The translations under genes were made by a program, and so were the position numbers. A model generated the notes under the pieces. It searched no databases, was not told the DNA's origin, and was given only the letters and a program-made list of their open reading frames with translations. From contig CBDUHN010000003.1 in the NCBI GenBank assembly GCA_965367295.1, positions 86,543 through 150,542 on the forward strand: a DNA stretch of 64,000 nucleotides. The letters are read 5' to 3'. The stretch's first letter is position 1; every line of letters starts with the position of its first letter. This DNA comes from JAIVHA01 sp965367295. GTDB lineage: Bacteria > Pseudomonadota > Gammaproteobacteria > DSM-19610. This document shows, one piece after another, positions 25,687 through 32,749 of the stretch.

Positions 25687-26610
25687 TTGAACAGTTCCAG
25701 CCAGGATTTCGACGTCTCCACCTTCCAGGGGCTCATCTTCGCCCTCCAGCGCTATTGGGCCGAGCAGGGCTGCGTGCTGCTGCAACCTTATGATATGGAG
25801 GTGGGGGCCGGGACCTTCCATTCCGCCACCTTCCTGCGCTCCATCGGCCCGGAGCCCTGGGCCGCGGCCTATGTGCAGCCGTCACGTCGCCCCACCGATG
25901 GCCGCTACGGGGAAAACCCCAACCGCCTGCAGCATTACTATCAGTTCCAGGTGGTGATCAAGCCTTCCCCCCTGGACATCCAGGAACTGTACCTCGGCTC
26001 ACTGAAACAGCTCGGCCTCGATCCGCTGGTGCATGACATCCGCTTCGTGGAGGATAACTGGGAATCGCCGACACTGGGTGCCTGGGGCCTGGGCTGGGAG
26101 GTGTGGCTGAATGGCATGGAAGTCACCCAGTTCACCTATTTCCAGCAGGTGGGCGGCCTGGACTGCAAGCCGGTAACCGGTGAGATCACTTACGGCCTGG
26201 AGCGCATCGCCATGTACCTGCAGGGTGTGGAGAGCGTGTTCGACCTTATCTGGACCCATACCCCGCATGGCCCGGTGACCTACCGTGATGTGTTCCACCA
26301 GAACGAGGTGGAGATGTCCGCCTACAACTTCGAACACGCCAACACCGAGGACCTGTTCCACTGGTTCGACAGCTGCGAGCGGGAAAGCCAGAAGCTCATC
26401 GAGGCGGACCTGCCACTGCCGGCCTATGAGCAGATGCTAAAGGCCTCGCACACCTTCAACCTGCTCGATGCCCGCAGCGCCATCTCGGTCACCGAACGCC
26501 AGCGCTTCATCCTGCGCGTACGCGCCCTGGCCCGCGCCGTGGCCCAGGCCTATTACGAACGGCGTGAATCCCTGGGCTTCCCCATGTGCAAGACGGGAGG
26601 TGCGGCGTGA
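25687..26610 (+). CDS. glyQ: Glycyl-tRNA synthetase alpha subunit
   Basis: 307 residues from the TTG at 25687, matching the family N-terminus (DFDVSTFQGLIFALQRYWAEQGC). The open frame continues upstream but only through repeat sequence. Catalytic class II core motifs: VQPSRRPTDGRYGENPNRLQHYYQFQVVIKPSP and TYFQQVGGLDCKPVTGEITYGLERIAMYLQG. Forms the alpha2beta2 enzyme with GlyS. GTGA overlap with glyS. Confidence 0.96.
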   Translation: MNSSSQDFDVSTFQGLIFALQRYWAEQGCVLLQPYDMEVGAGTFHSATFLRSIGPEPWAAAYVQPSRRPTDGRYGENPNRLQHYYQFQVVIKPSPLDIQELYLGSLKQLGLDPLVHDIRFVEDNWESPTLGAWGLGWEVWLNGMEVTQFTYFQQVGGLDCKPVTGEITYGLERIAMYLQGVESVFDLIWTHTPHGPVTYRDVFHQNEVEMSAYNFEHANTEDLFHWFDSCERESQKLIEADLPLPAYEQMLKASHTFNLLDARSAISVTERQRFILRVRALARAVAQAYYERRESLGFPMCKTGGAA

Positions 26611-28682
26611 ACGATATGCGTGATCTGCTGATCGAGATCGGCACCGAGGAACTGCCGCCCAAGGCGCTGCGCAAGCTATCCGAAGCCTTTACTGCCGGCG
26701 TGCATAACGGCCTGCGCGATGCGGCCCTGAACCCGGCGAGTGTGAAGGCCTATGCCGCACCGCGGCGCCTGGCACTGCTCATCAAGGGTGTGCCGGTGCA
26801 GCAGCAGGACCGCGAAAGCCTGCGCCGTGGACCCGCCATCACCGCCGCCTTCGACGGCGAAGGCAATCCCACCAGGGCGGCCCTCGGGTTTGCCGAATCC
26901 TGCGGCGTGACCGTGGAACAGCTCGATCAGCTGGAAACCGACAAGGGTAGCTGGCTGGCCTGGCGCGCGGTGGAGAAAGGCCAGAAAACAGCCGCGCTGA
27001 TCCCCGACCTGGTGCGCAAGGCACTTGCCGGTCTGCCGATCCCCAAACGCATGCGCTGGGGCGATCGCAGTGATGAGTTCGTGCGCCCGGTGCACTGGGT
27101 GGTGCTGCTGTTCGGTGACGAGGTCATCGAGGCGGAAATCCTCGGGGTGCAGGCGGGCCGTGAAACCCGCGGTCATCGCTTTCATCATCCCGATACCCTC
27201 TATATCGCCGAGCCCGCGGCCTATGCACCGCTGCTGGAAACCGAAGGCCATGTGGTGGCCGATCTCGATGACCGGCGCGAGGCCATTCGTGCCCAGGTGC
27301 TGGAGGAGGGTAACCGGCTCGGCGGCAAGGCGCTGATCGACGATGATCTGCTCGACGAGGTCACGGCACTGGTGGAATGGCCGGTGGCCATCTCCGGCCA
27401 GTTCGATACCCGCTTCCTGGAGGTGCCGGCGGAATCGCTCATCTCCAGCATGCAGGACCACCAGAAATACTTCCCGGTGGTGGATGGCAACGGCAAGCTG
27501 CTGCCTCATTTCATCACCATCGCCAACATCGACAGCCGCGACCCCGCCCAGGTGCGCGCCGGCAACGAGCGGGTAATTCGCCCACGCCTGTCCGACGCGG
27601 CGTTTTTCTGGGATCAGGACCGCAAGCAGAAACTGGAAAGCCGCGCTGACAAGCTCGCCAGCATGGTGTTCCAGAAGCGGCTTGGTACCCTCGCCGACAA
27701 GCAGACACGGGTGGCGGAGCTGGCTGCCGGCATCGCCAAGGTCATCGGCGGCAACGCCGATTGGGCACGCCGTGCCGCGCAGCTCGCCAAGTGCGACCTG
27801 GTCACCAACATGGTATTCGAGTTCCCGGAACTGCAGGGCATCATGGGCCGCTACTATGCCCGCCATGACGGTGAGCCGGACGAGGTGGCCGCAGCCCTGG
27901 ACGAGCAGTACATGCCGCGCTTCGCCGGCGATGAACTGCCCGCGCACCCGACCGGGCAGGCGCTGGCACTGGCCGATCGCCTCGATACCCTGGTGGGTAT
28001 CTTCGCCATCGGCCAGCCGCCCACCGGCGACAAGGATCCCTTCGGTCTGCGCCGCGCCGCGCTGGGGGTGTTGCGAATCCTGATTGAACGCCAACAGGAC
28101 CTCGACCTGGAAGCCTTGCTCCGCCAGGCGGCAGGCCTGCTGCCGGCAGCGCTGAAGGCCGAAGCGGTCGTCGTGCCGGTATTCGATTACATGATGGAGC
28201 GTCTGCGCGGCTATTATCTGGATACCGGCATCACTCCTGACCTGTTCGATGCCGTGCTGGCGCGACGCCCGACCCGGCCGCTGGACTTCCACCAGCGCAT
28301 CCGCGCCGTGGAGGAGTTTCGCCAGCTCGCGGAATCCGCCAGCCTCGCGGCCGCCAACAAGCGCATTCGCAACATCCTGCGCAAAACCGAGGAAGCCATC
28401 CCGGATCAGGTCGATGCCGGACAGCTGCAGGATGAAGCCGAAATGCAGTTGGCCCAGGCGCTGGAGCAGTTGTCCGATACGGCCACCACGCTGTTCGATG
28501 CCGGCCGGTATACCGAGGGTCTGCAGCAGCTCGCCGCCCTGCGCCAGCCCGTCGACCGCTTTTTTGATGAGGTGATGGTCATGGCCGATGATGCCGCGCT
28601 GCGCGCCAACCGGCTGGCACTGCTCGGCTCGCTGGAGGCACTGTTCCTGCGGGTGGCGGATCTGTCACGCCTGCAGGGCTAG
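26607..28682 (+). CDS. glyS: Glycyl-tRNA synthetase beta subunit
   Basis: 691 residues from the GTG at 26607 (GGGAGG six nt upstream, overlapping the glyQ stop); ATG at 26616 is the alternative. N-terminal DLLIEIGTEELPPKALRKLSEAF is conserved, and KRMRWGDRSDEFVRPVHW, SMQDHQKYFPV and NERVIRPRLSDAAFFWDQDRK are family blocks. An HD-like domain (residues about 330-450) and the C-terminal tRNA-anticodon-binding DALR-like domain follow. Length equals that of E. coli GlyS. Confidence 0.96.
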   Translation: MNDMRDLLIEIGTEELPPKALRKLSEAFTAGVHNGLRDAALNPASVKAYAAPRRLALLIKGVPVQQQDRESLRRGPAITAAFDGEGNPTRAALGFAESCGVTVEQLDQLETDKGSWLAWRAVEKGQKTAALIPDLVRKALAGLPIPKRMRWGDRSDEFVRPVHWVVLLFGDEVIEAEILGVQAGRETRGHRFHHPDTLYIAEPAAYAPLLETEGHVVADLDDRREAIRAQVLEEGNRLGGKALIDDDLLDEVTALVEWPVAISGQFDTRFLEVPAESLISSMQDHQKYFPVVDGNGKLLPHFITIANIDSRDPAQVRAGNERVIRPRLSDAAFFWDQDRKQKLESRADKLASMVFQKRLGTLADKQTRVAELAAGIAKVIGGNADWARRAAQLAKCDLVTNMVFEFPELQGIMGRYYARHDGEPDEVAAALDEQYMPRFAGDELPAHPTGQALALADRLDTLVGIFAIGQPPTGDKDPFGLRRAALGVLRILIERQQDLDLEALLRQAAGLLPAALKAEAVVVPVFDYMMERLRGYYLDTGITPDLFDAVLARRPTRPLDFHQRIRAVEEFRQLAESASLAAANKRIRNILRKTEEAIPDQVDAGQLQDEAEMQLAQALEQLSDTATTLFDAGRYTEGLQQLAALRQPVDRFFDEVMVMADDAALRANRLALLGSLEALFLRVADLSRLQG

Positions 28683-28744
28683 GCTCCTGGGGGTATCGCA
28701 CACCTTTGCCTGAACGAGTTCGGGCCTCCGCATGAGGACTACCC

Positions 28745-29080
28745 ATGAGCGAACGAGATTCCTACCAGGCCATGCTGGCGGCCGTGCAGGCCTTTCACGA
28801 CAAGCATGATTTCAAAAACACCGGCGGCGAGGAACTGAACTACCGCGTAGCACTGATGGCGGAGGAACTGGGCGAGATCTCCTCCTGCGTCACCAAAGGC
28901 AAGTCGAACGCCATGCTGGCGGAGGAGGTGGCGGACCTGTTCATCCTGTTGATGGGCACCGCCATCGCCGCCGACTTCGATCTCAATGCCGCCTTCTGGG
29001 ACAAGATGGACAAGTTGATGCAACGTGAGTCACGCATGGTCAACGGCCGCATCCGGGTCTCCGAATTCCGCGACATGTAG
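28745..29080 (+). CDS. MazG-like nucleotide pyrophosphohydrolase
   Basis: 111 residues, all-alpha NTP-PPase fold. Metal-binding motifs AEELGEISS and AEEVADLFILL form the EExxE...ExxD signature. Such single-domain proteins hydrolyse (d)NTPs, possibly as house-cleaning enzymes. Shine-Dalgarno GAGGA eight bases before the ATG. Lies between glyS and the GmhB-like gene, an insertion into the usual glyQ-glyS-gmhB-plsC order. Confidence 0.8.
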   Translation: MSERDSYQAMLAAVQAFHDKHDFKNTGGEELNYRVALMAEELGEISSCVTKGKSNAMLAEEVADLFILLMGTAIAADFDLNAAFWDKMDKLMQRESRMVNGRIRVSEFRDM

Positions 29081-29097
29081 CGAGCATCGCAACTGCC

Positions 29098-29658
29098 ATG
29101 AAACTGGTCATTCTCAATCGCGACGGGGTCATCAACAAAACCTCCGATACCGGCATCCGATCTCCCGCTGAGTGGCAAGCGATTCCCGGCAGCCTGGATG
29201 CCATCGCACGCCTGGGCCGGGCCGGCTACCGGGTGATGGTGGTTACCAGTCAGCCAGGGATTGCCGATGGCTTGCTGAGCCTTGAAGGCCTGCACGCCAT
29301 TCACCACAAAATGAACAGTGCCATTGCCGAGGCGGGTGGGGTGCTGGACGCCATCTTTGTCTGTCCCCATGGCCCCGAGGAAGGCTGTACCTGTCGCAAA
29401 CCGGCACCAGGACTGTTGCTGGATATTGCCGAACGCGCCCGTACCGATCTTCAGGGCGTGCCATCCATCGGCGACTCCCTCGCGGATCTGCAGGCCGCGC
29501 TCGCAGCCGGGGCCACTCCCGTGTTGGTGAGAACCGGCAAGGGTCATCTCACCGAGCCACAACTCGACCCGCAACAGGGCATTCCCGTGTTCGATGATCT
29601 GGCGCAGGTCGTGGACTATTGGCTGTCCCCTACCGATTCTATGGAAACTGAAGTATGA
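29098..29658 (+). CDS. GmhB-like HAD-family protein with altered nucleophile
   Basis: 186 residues. Overall layout and the zinc loop CPHGPEEGCTCRKPAPG identify it as a relative of D-glycero-manno-heptose-1,7-bisphosphate 7-phosphatase (LPS inner-core precursor). Motif I, normally DRDGVIN with the first Asp as phospho-acceptor, reads NRDGVIN (Asn7, codon AAT at 29116). Motif II, normally T-N-Q-S-G-I, is TSQPGI, and the following Arg is Asp (IADGLL). The Lys motif (RKPAPG) and GDSLADLQ are kept. It is probably catalytically impaired or repurposed. ATGA overlap with plsC. Confidence 0.85.
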   Translation: MKLVILNRDGVINKTSDTGIRSPAEWQAIPGSLDAIARLGRAGYRVMVVTSQPGIADGLLSLEGLHAIHHKMNSAIAEAGGVLDAIFVCPHGPEEGCTCRKPAPGLLLDIAERARTDLQGVPSIGDSLADLQAALAAGATPVLVRTGKGHLTEPQLDPQQGIPVFDDLAQVVDYWLSPTDSMETEV

Positions 29659-30467
29659 GCAAGGTTGCAAGCCCTTCCTGGCGTCGCCCCGGCGACCCAC
29701 CAGAAGTTATTCTTTTTATTAGATCTTTTATCTTCTGGCTCATATTTTTACTGACTACTGTATTTTTTGCGCTTACATCGCTTTTATTGTCTCCATTTAG
29801 TTTTGGGGTACGCTATCGTTATATAAGCCAATGGGCACGCCTGAACCTGTGGTGGCTACGGGTGACCTGCCGGCTCGAGGGGCGGGTGGAGGGAAAGGCG
29901 CATATCCCTGAGGGGCCCGCGATCATTTTTTCCAAACACCAGTCCACCTGGGAAACCCTGGTGCTGCAGTGCATCTTCCCGCCCCAGGTCTGGGTACTGA
30001 AACGGGAGTTGCTGAAAGTCCCCTTCTTCGGCTGGGGGCTGGCCCTGCTGGAACCCATCGCCATCGATCGCGGCGCCGGGCGCAAGGCCGTGGAGCAGGT
30101 GGTGGAACAGGGCAAGGCGCGCCTGAAAAACGGCCGCTGGGTAGTGATCTTTCCGGAGGGTACCCGTATTGCTCCTGGCAAGCGCGGTCGCTACCGGGTT
30201 GGTGGCGCCCTGCTGGCGGAACGGTCCGGGTTTCCGGTGGTGCCAGTGGCCCACAATGCCGGTGAATTCTGGCCCCGCCACAGCTTCATCAAACGCCCCG
30301 GCGTGGTCACGGTACGCATCGGGCCCGCCATCGATCCCCAGGGCAAATCCGCCCAGGAAATCATTCAGCTCGCCGAGGAGTGGATCGAAACCACCATGAA
30401 GGAAATTACCACCCGACCGGACCTGTATGCCGCCGAGGTGGAGCGGGTGGAGAAGATTCCCGACTGA
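29655..30467 (+). CDS. plsC: 1-acyl-sn-glycerol-3-phosphate acyltransferase
   Basis: 270 residues, inner membrane. It acylates lysophosphatidate to phosphatidate. An N-terminal membrane anchor (about residues 18-48) precedes the acyltransferase motifs KHQSTWETL (catalytic His), VLKRELLKVPFFGWGL, IFPEGTR and PVVPVAHNAGEFW. The coding sequence of the anchor (29700-29830) is strikingly AT-rich compared with the rest. Translationally coupled to the HAD gene. Confidence 0.93.
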   Translation: MSKVASPSWRRPGDPPEVILFIRSFIFWLIFLLTTVFFALTSLLLSPFSFGVRYRYISQWARLNLWWLRVTCRLEGRVEGKAHIPEGPAIIFSKHQSTWETLVLQCIFPPQVWVLKRELLKVPFFGWGLALLEPIAIDRGAGRKAVEQVVEQGKARLKNGRWVVIFPEGTRIAPGKRGRYRVGGALLAERSGFPVVPVAHNAGEFWPRHSFIKRPGVVTVRIGPAIDPQGKSAQEIIQLAEEWIETTMKEITTRPDLYAAEVERVEKIPD

Positions 30468-30584
30468 AGAGCTGTAGCACCGGCCCTGGCCTGGCTGGCC
30501 TTTTTACAGGGAACTGGTATGCTCAAATCTGCATGTTTGGCCGGCCATTCACTTACATCGGCTTTTCCTTGGCGGGAATTTGTC

Positions 30585-30674
30585 ATGTCACACCACCCTC
30601 TGCATAACCGTGGCCTGTGGGCCCTGATCCCCAGCCCGATCACCGCGGGAACTCGCACCGTCACGCGAGGCTAA
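30585..30674 (+). CDS. Possible 29-residue leader peptide
   Basis: ATG start with GGGA about 10 nt upstream; product begins MSHHPLHNRGLWALIPSP and ends TRTVTRG. A GC-rich hairpin starts one base after its stop. No homology recognised. It may be a leader peptide of an attenuator for rnk or simply chance. Confidence 0.25.
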   Translation: MSHHPLHNRGLWALIPSPITAGTRTVTRG

Positions 30675-30675
30675 A

Positions 30676-30702
30676 CCGGGGCGCGCTCTAGCCGCGCTCC
30701 GG
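30676..30702 (+). terminator. GC-rich hairpin, possible terminator or attenuator
   Basis: CCGGGGCGCG (30676-30685) pairs with CGCGCTCCGG (30693-30702), one G-T wobble, 7-nt loop CTCTAGC. Only a weak pyrimidine tract (CCTCTTTCC) follows, so termination efficiency is doubtful. Confidence 0.45.
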
Positions 30703-30855
30703 CCTCTTTCCAATCGTCCCCGATTTTGTTGTTCCGCCCTTACACAGGCGGTGCATTGCTATCGATTCGCCAGTGTTCAGCCGGACCACATGGTTGGCAC
30801 TGAAGTGGGCCAGCCAATGGCCGGGCTTGTTTCTCTTTTCACAGGAACTGTATCC

Positions 30856-31269
30856 ATGCATCCACATACCGACCATCTATCCCGTCATGACGTCCAGCGT
30901 CTGACGCGCCTGATCCAGAACATCACCCCGGACAATTGCGCAACTGAATCCCTGGAACGACTGATCGACAAGCTGCAGGACTGCGATGAATTACTACCGC
31001 GCGACGTACCTGCAGACCTGGTCACCATGCACAGCGTGGTGGTGTTGCGCGACCTTGTTCAAAACAAAACCATGGAATGCACTTTGGTCTTTCCGAATGG
31101 AGCCGACGCGACGGCGAGACGTATCTCGGTCCTTGCCCCGCTCGGCACGGCCCTGCTCGGCGCCCGTGTCGGAGAAATCATCGAGGTGACACTGCCGACC
31201 GCCTTGCGCCGCTGGCAGGTGGAATCCCTGCTGTATCAGCCGGAGGCGGCCGGGGATTTCAATCTCTAG
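30856..31269 (+). CDS. rnk: Rnk-type regulator of nucleoside diphosphate kinase, GreA/GreB C-domain
   Basis: 137 residues. Short helical N-terminus (about 8-50) and a GreA/GreB-like FKBP-fold C-domain: MHSVVVLRDLVQNKTMECTLVFP and the signature LAPLGTALLGARVGEIIEVTLP. Rnk proteins bind RNA polymerase and influence NDP kinase and alginate or nucleotide metabolism. The ATG at 30856 follows AGGAA; upstream in-frame ATGs would add non-conserved sequence. A small gene for an EF-G-like fragment follows 62 bp downstream. Confidence 0.88.
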   Translation: MHPHTDHLSRHDVQRLTRLIQNITPDNCATESLERLIDKLQDCDELLPRDVPADLVTMHSVVVLRDLVQNKTMECTLVFPNGADATARRISVLAPLGTALLGARVGEIIEVTLPTALRRWQVESLLYQPEAAGDFNL

Positions 31270-31331
31270 GGCCTGTTGATGTTATCTGTCGATATTTTCA
31301 TTCACTGCGTCTTGATTGGGGAGGCTCACGC

Positions 31332-31862
31332 ATGTCTATCTATCTGCTCGAACAGCTGGTTCGCAAGCATGGACTCGATATACAAATCCGTTTCGCCACC
31401 GAGGCGGCGAAACTATTCGCCCCGCATCCGACCATGGTTGCACAGGTATCACCGCGGGGCCTGCGCCTGCTGGCCGAAGGCGAGACGCAACTCGCCGAGG
31501 CCACGGCGCTACTGCGCCATCACTACCCGGAGGCCCTCGAGATCGACGAACCACGGGTTCGTTACCAGGATGACCCTGAACCGGCCGAGCCGATCATGTG
31601 GATGATCATCGACACCCTGCCCATCTACCTGTCACTACTGCGTACCAACCTGCTCAGGCGTCGGGCGCTATTGATCGATTGTGAAGATCCCTCCCCGACC
31701 GGTACGCCCGGATACATCCAGCTATGTGCCCAGGCCCCACTGGCAGAGTTGCTCGGCTATGAAACCGAACTCGATTTCCTGTCCGGCGGCAACGCCCGAC
31801 TCCAAATGGGCTTCAGCCACTATGCGCCACTGCACAGCAGCGGACCGGGTGGCGCAGCATGA
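31332..31862 (+). CDS. Stand-alone protein resembling EF-G domains III and V
   Basis: 176 residues, ATG preceded by GGGGAGG. The middle (GLRLLAEGETQLAEATALLRHHY...IDEPRVRYQDDP) looks like the end of EF-G domain III (GMGELHLDI...GKPQVAYRE). It passes directly into a domain-V-like segment: EPIMWMIIDTLPIYLSLLRTNLLRRR ... APLAELLGYETELDFLSGGNARLQMGFSHYAPL. GTPase domains I-II and domain IV are absent. It cannot be a translocase; a ribosome- or factor-binding role is possible but unproven. Confidence 0.6.
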   Translation: MSIYLLEQLVRKHGLDIQIRFATEAAKLFAPHPTMVAQVSPRGLRLLAEGETQLAEATALLRHHYPEALEIDEPRVRYQDDPEPAEPIMWMIIDTLPIYLSLLRTNLLRRRALLIDCEDPSPTGTPGYIQLCAQAPLAELLGYETELDFLSGGNARLQMGFSHYAPLHSSGPGGAA

Positions 31863-32387
31863 TGCGTATCGCAGCAAGGAGCAAGGCCGACCGGTAGGCA
31901 TGGGGCTGGAACAGTAAAACTTCCAAAGTGTCGCGGAGGCACGCTCCATCCGGTCGCCCTCCTCAGCTCCACGCCTTCGTTATGGATGCCCATTTTATTG
32001 GGTTCTAACCGCCCAGGTGCCTTCTATAATCCTCCTCGATGCCCGGCGTGACGCGGATAGGATCATCGCCAGGATTGGTCCGGGCGGGTACTTGGTAATC
32101 TGGCTTTTCTTCCCCCCGGGCCGCGCTCCACCACAGCCGTCGTCATTCGTAACGCGCTGCTGCTGGTTCTGGAGCGCGCTGCCCTGGACATACTGGAGCA
32201 ACGTGGCGAGCATGACGCCCCATTGCGAATCCTCGAATCAATTGTCAAGACGGTGGCTGGCCAGTTACGTTGGGCCCGTAGCGAACTGGTTCGCATCGAA
32301 TCCGGCGAGTGGCACACCCCGATAGCACGCATCATGGTCCAACGACTCCCCAGGGGAGAACTCTGCAAAAGTGATAAGGAGCTGGAA
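31863..32387 (+). other. Long intergenic region with possible gene remnant before sugE
   Basis: 525 bp without a firm gene. From 32061 an open frame without ATG runs in phase into sugE; it reads protein-like (RNALLLVLERAALDILEQRGEH ... at 32139, then LRILESIVKTVAGQLRWARSEL). A GTG-started frame from 32017 (MPSIILLDARRDADRIIARIG) could join it by a shift in a run of six C at about 32112. This may be a decayed gene. No guanidine riboswitch was recognised. Confidence 0.4.
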
Positions 32388-32708
32388 ATGGCTTGGGCTA
32401 TTCTCGTGATCGCCGGTCTGTTTGAGATGGGTTGGGCGATCGGATTGAAATATACAGAAGGCTTCACCCGCTTGTGGCCCACGGTCTGGACGCTCCTCAG
32501 CATAATCATCAGTCTCGGGCTGCTGGGTATCGCCATGAAGTCCCTTCCCGTGGGCACAGCCTATGCGGTCTGGGTGGGAGTAGGGGCGGTGGGCACCGTG
32601 ATTCTTGGCATGTTGCTGTTCGGAGAGCCTGCGGGTATCGCCCGACTCATCAGCATCGCACTCATCCTTGCGGGAATTATCGGCCTTCGGCTGACTTCAT
32701 CTGCTTAA
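32388..32708 (+). CDS. sugE: SugE/Gdx-type small multidrug-resistance family exporter
   Basis: 106 residues, four membrane helices, dual-topology dimer. N-terminal MAWAILVIAGLFEMGWAIGLKYTEGFTRLWPT has the key glutamate (residue 13) and Trp/Gly pattern of the Gdx guanidinium/H+ antiporters rather than of EmrE. Start at 32388 has AAGGAG eight bases upstream. Convergent with gyrB. Confidence 0.9.
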   Translation: MAWAILVIAGLFEMGWAIGLKYTEGFTRLWPTVWTLLSIIISLGLLGIAMKSLPVGTAYAVWVGVGAVGTVILGMLLFGEPAGIARLISIALILAGIIGLRLTSSA

Positions 32709-32749
32709 TCCGGGTACACGCCAATTTGCTTGCGCTGCTCTGTGATGAA

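Larger units (their letters stand above)
30468..30855 (+). other. Intergenic region between plsC and rnk
   Basis: 388 bp. It begins with a small possible terminator (GGCC-N5-GGCC then TTTTT, 30488-30505), an extended -10-like TGGTATGCT (30515-30523), a 29-codon open frame (30585-30674) and a GC-rich hairpin directly after it (30676-30702). Nothing else recognised. Confidence 0.5.

Noticed and set aside
26676..28292. 538-codon minus-strand frame
   Set aside because: Antisense to glyS; mirror of its codon bias.
28704..28728. Another copy of the dispersed repeat after glyS
   Set aside because: Only the GTTCGGGCCT portion resembles the element; too degenerate to list as a feature.
32100..32387. 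Guanidine riboswitch upstream of sugE
   Set aside because: No guanidine-I, -II or -III motif was recognised; CTCCCC/GGGGAG near 32346 is just a short dyad.
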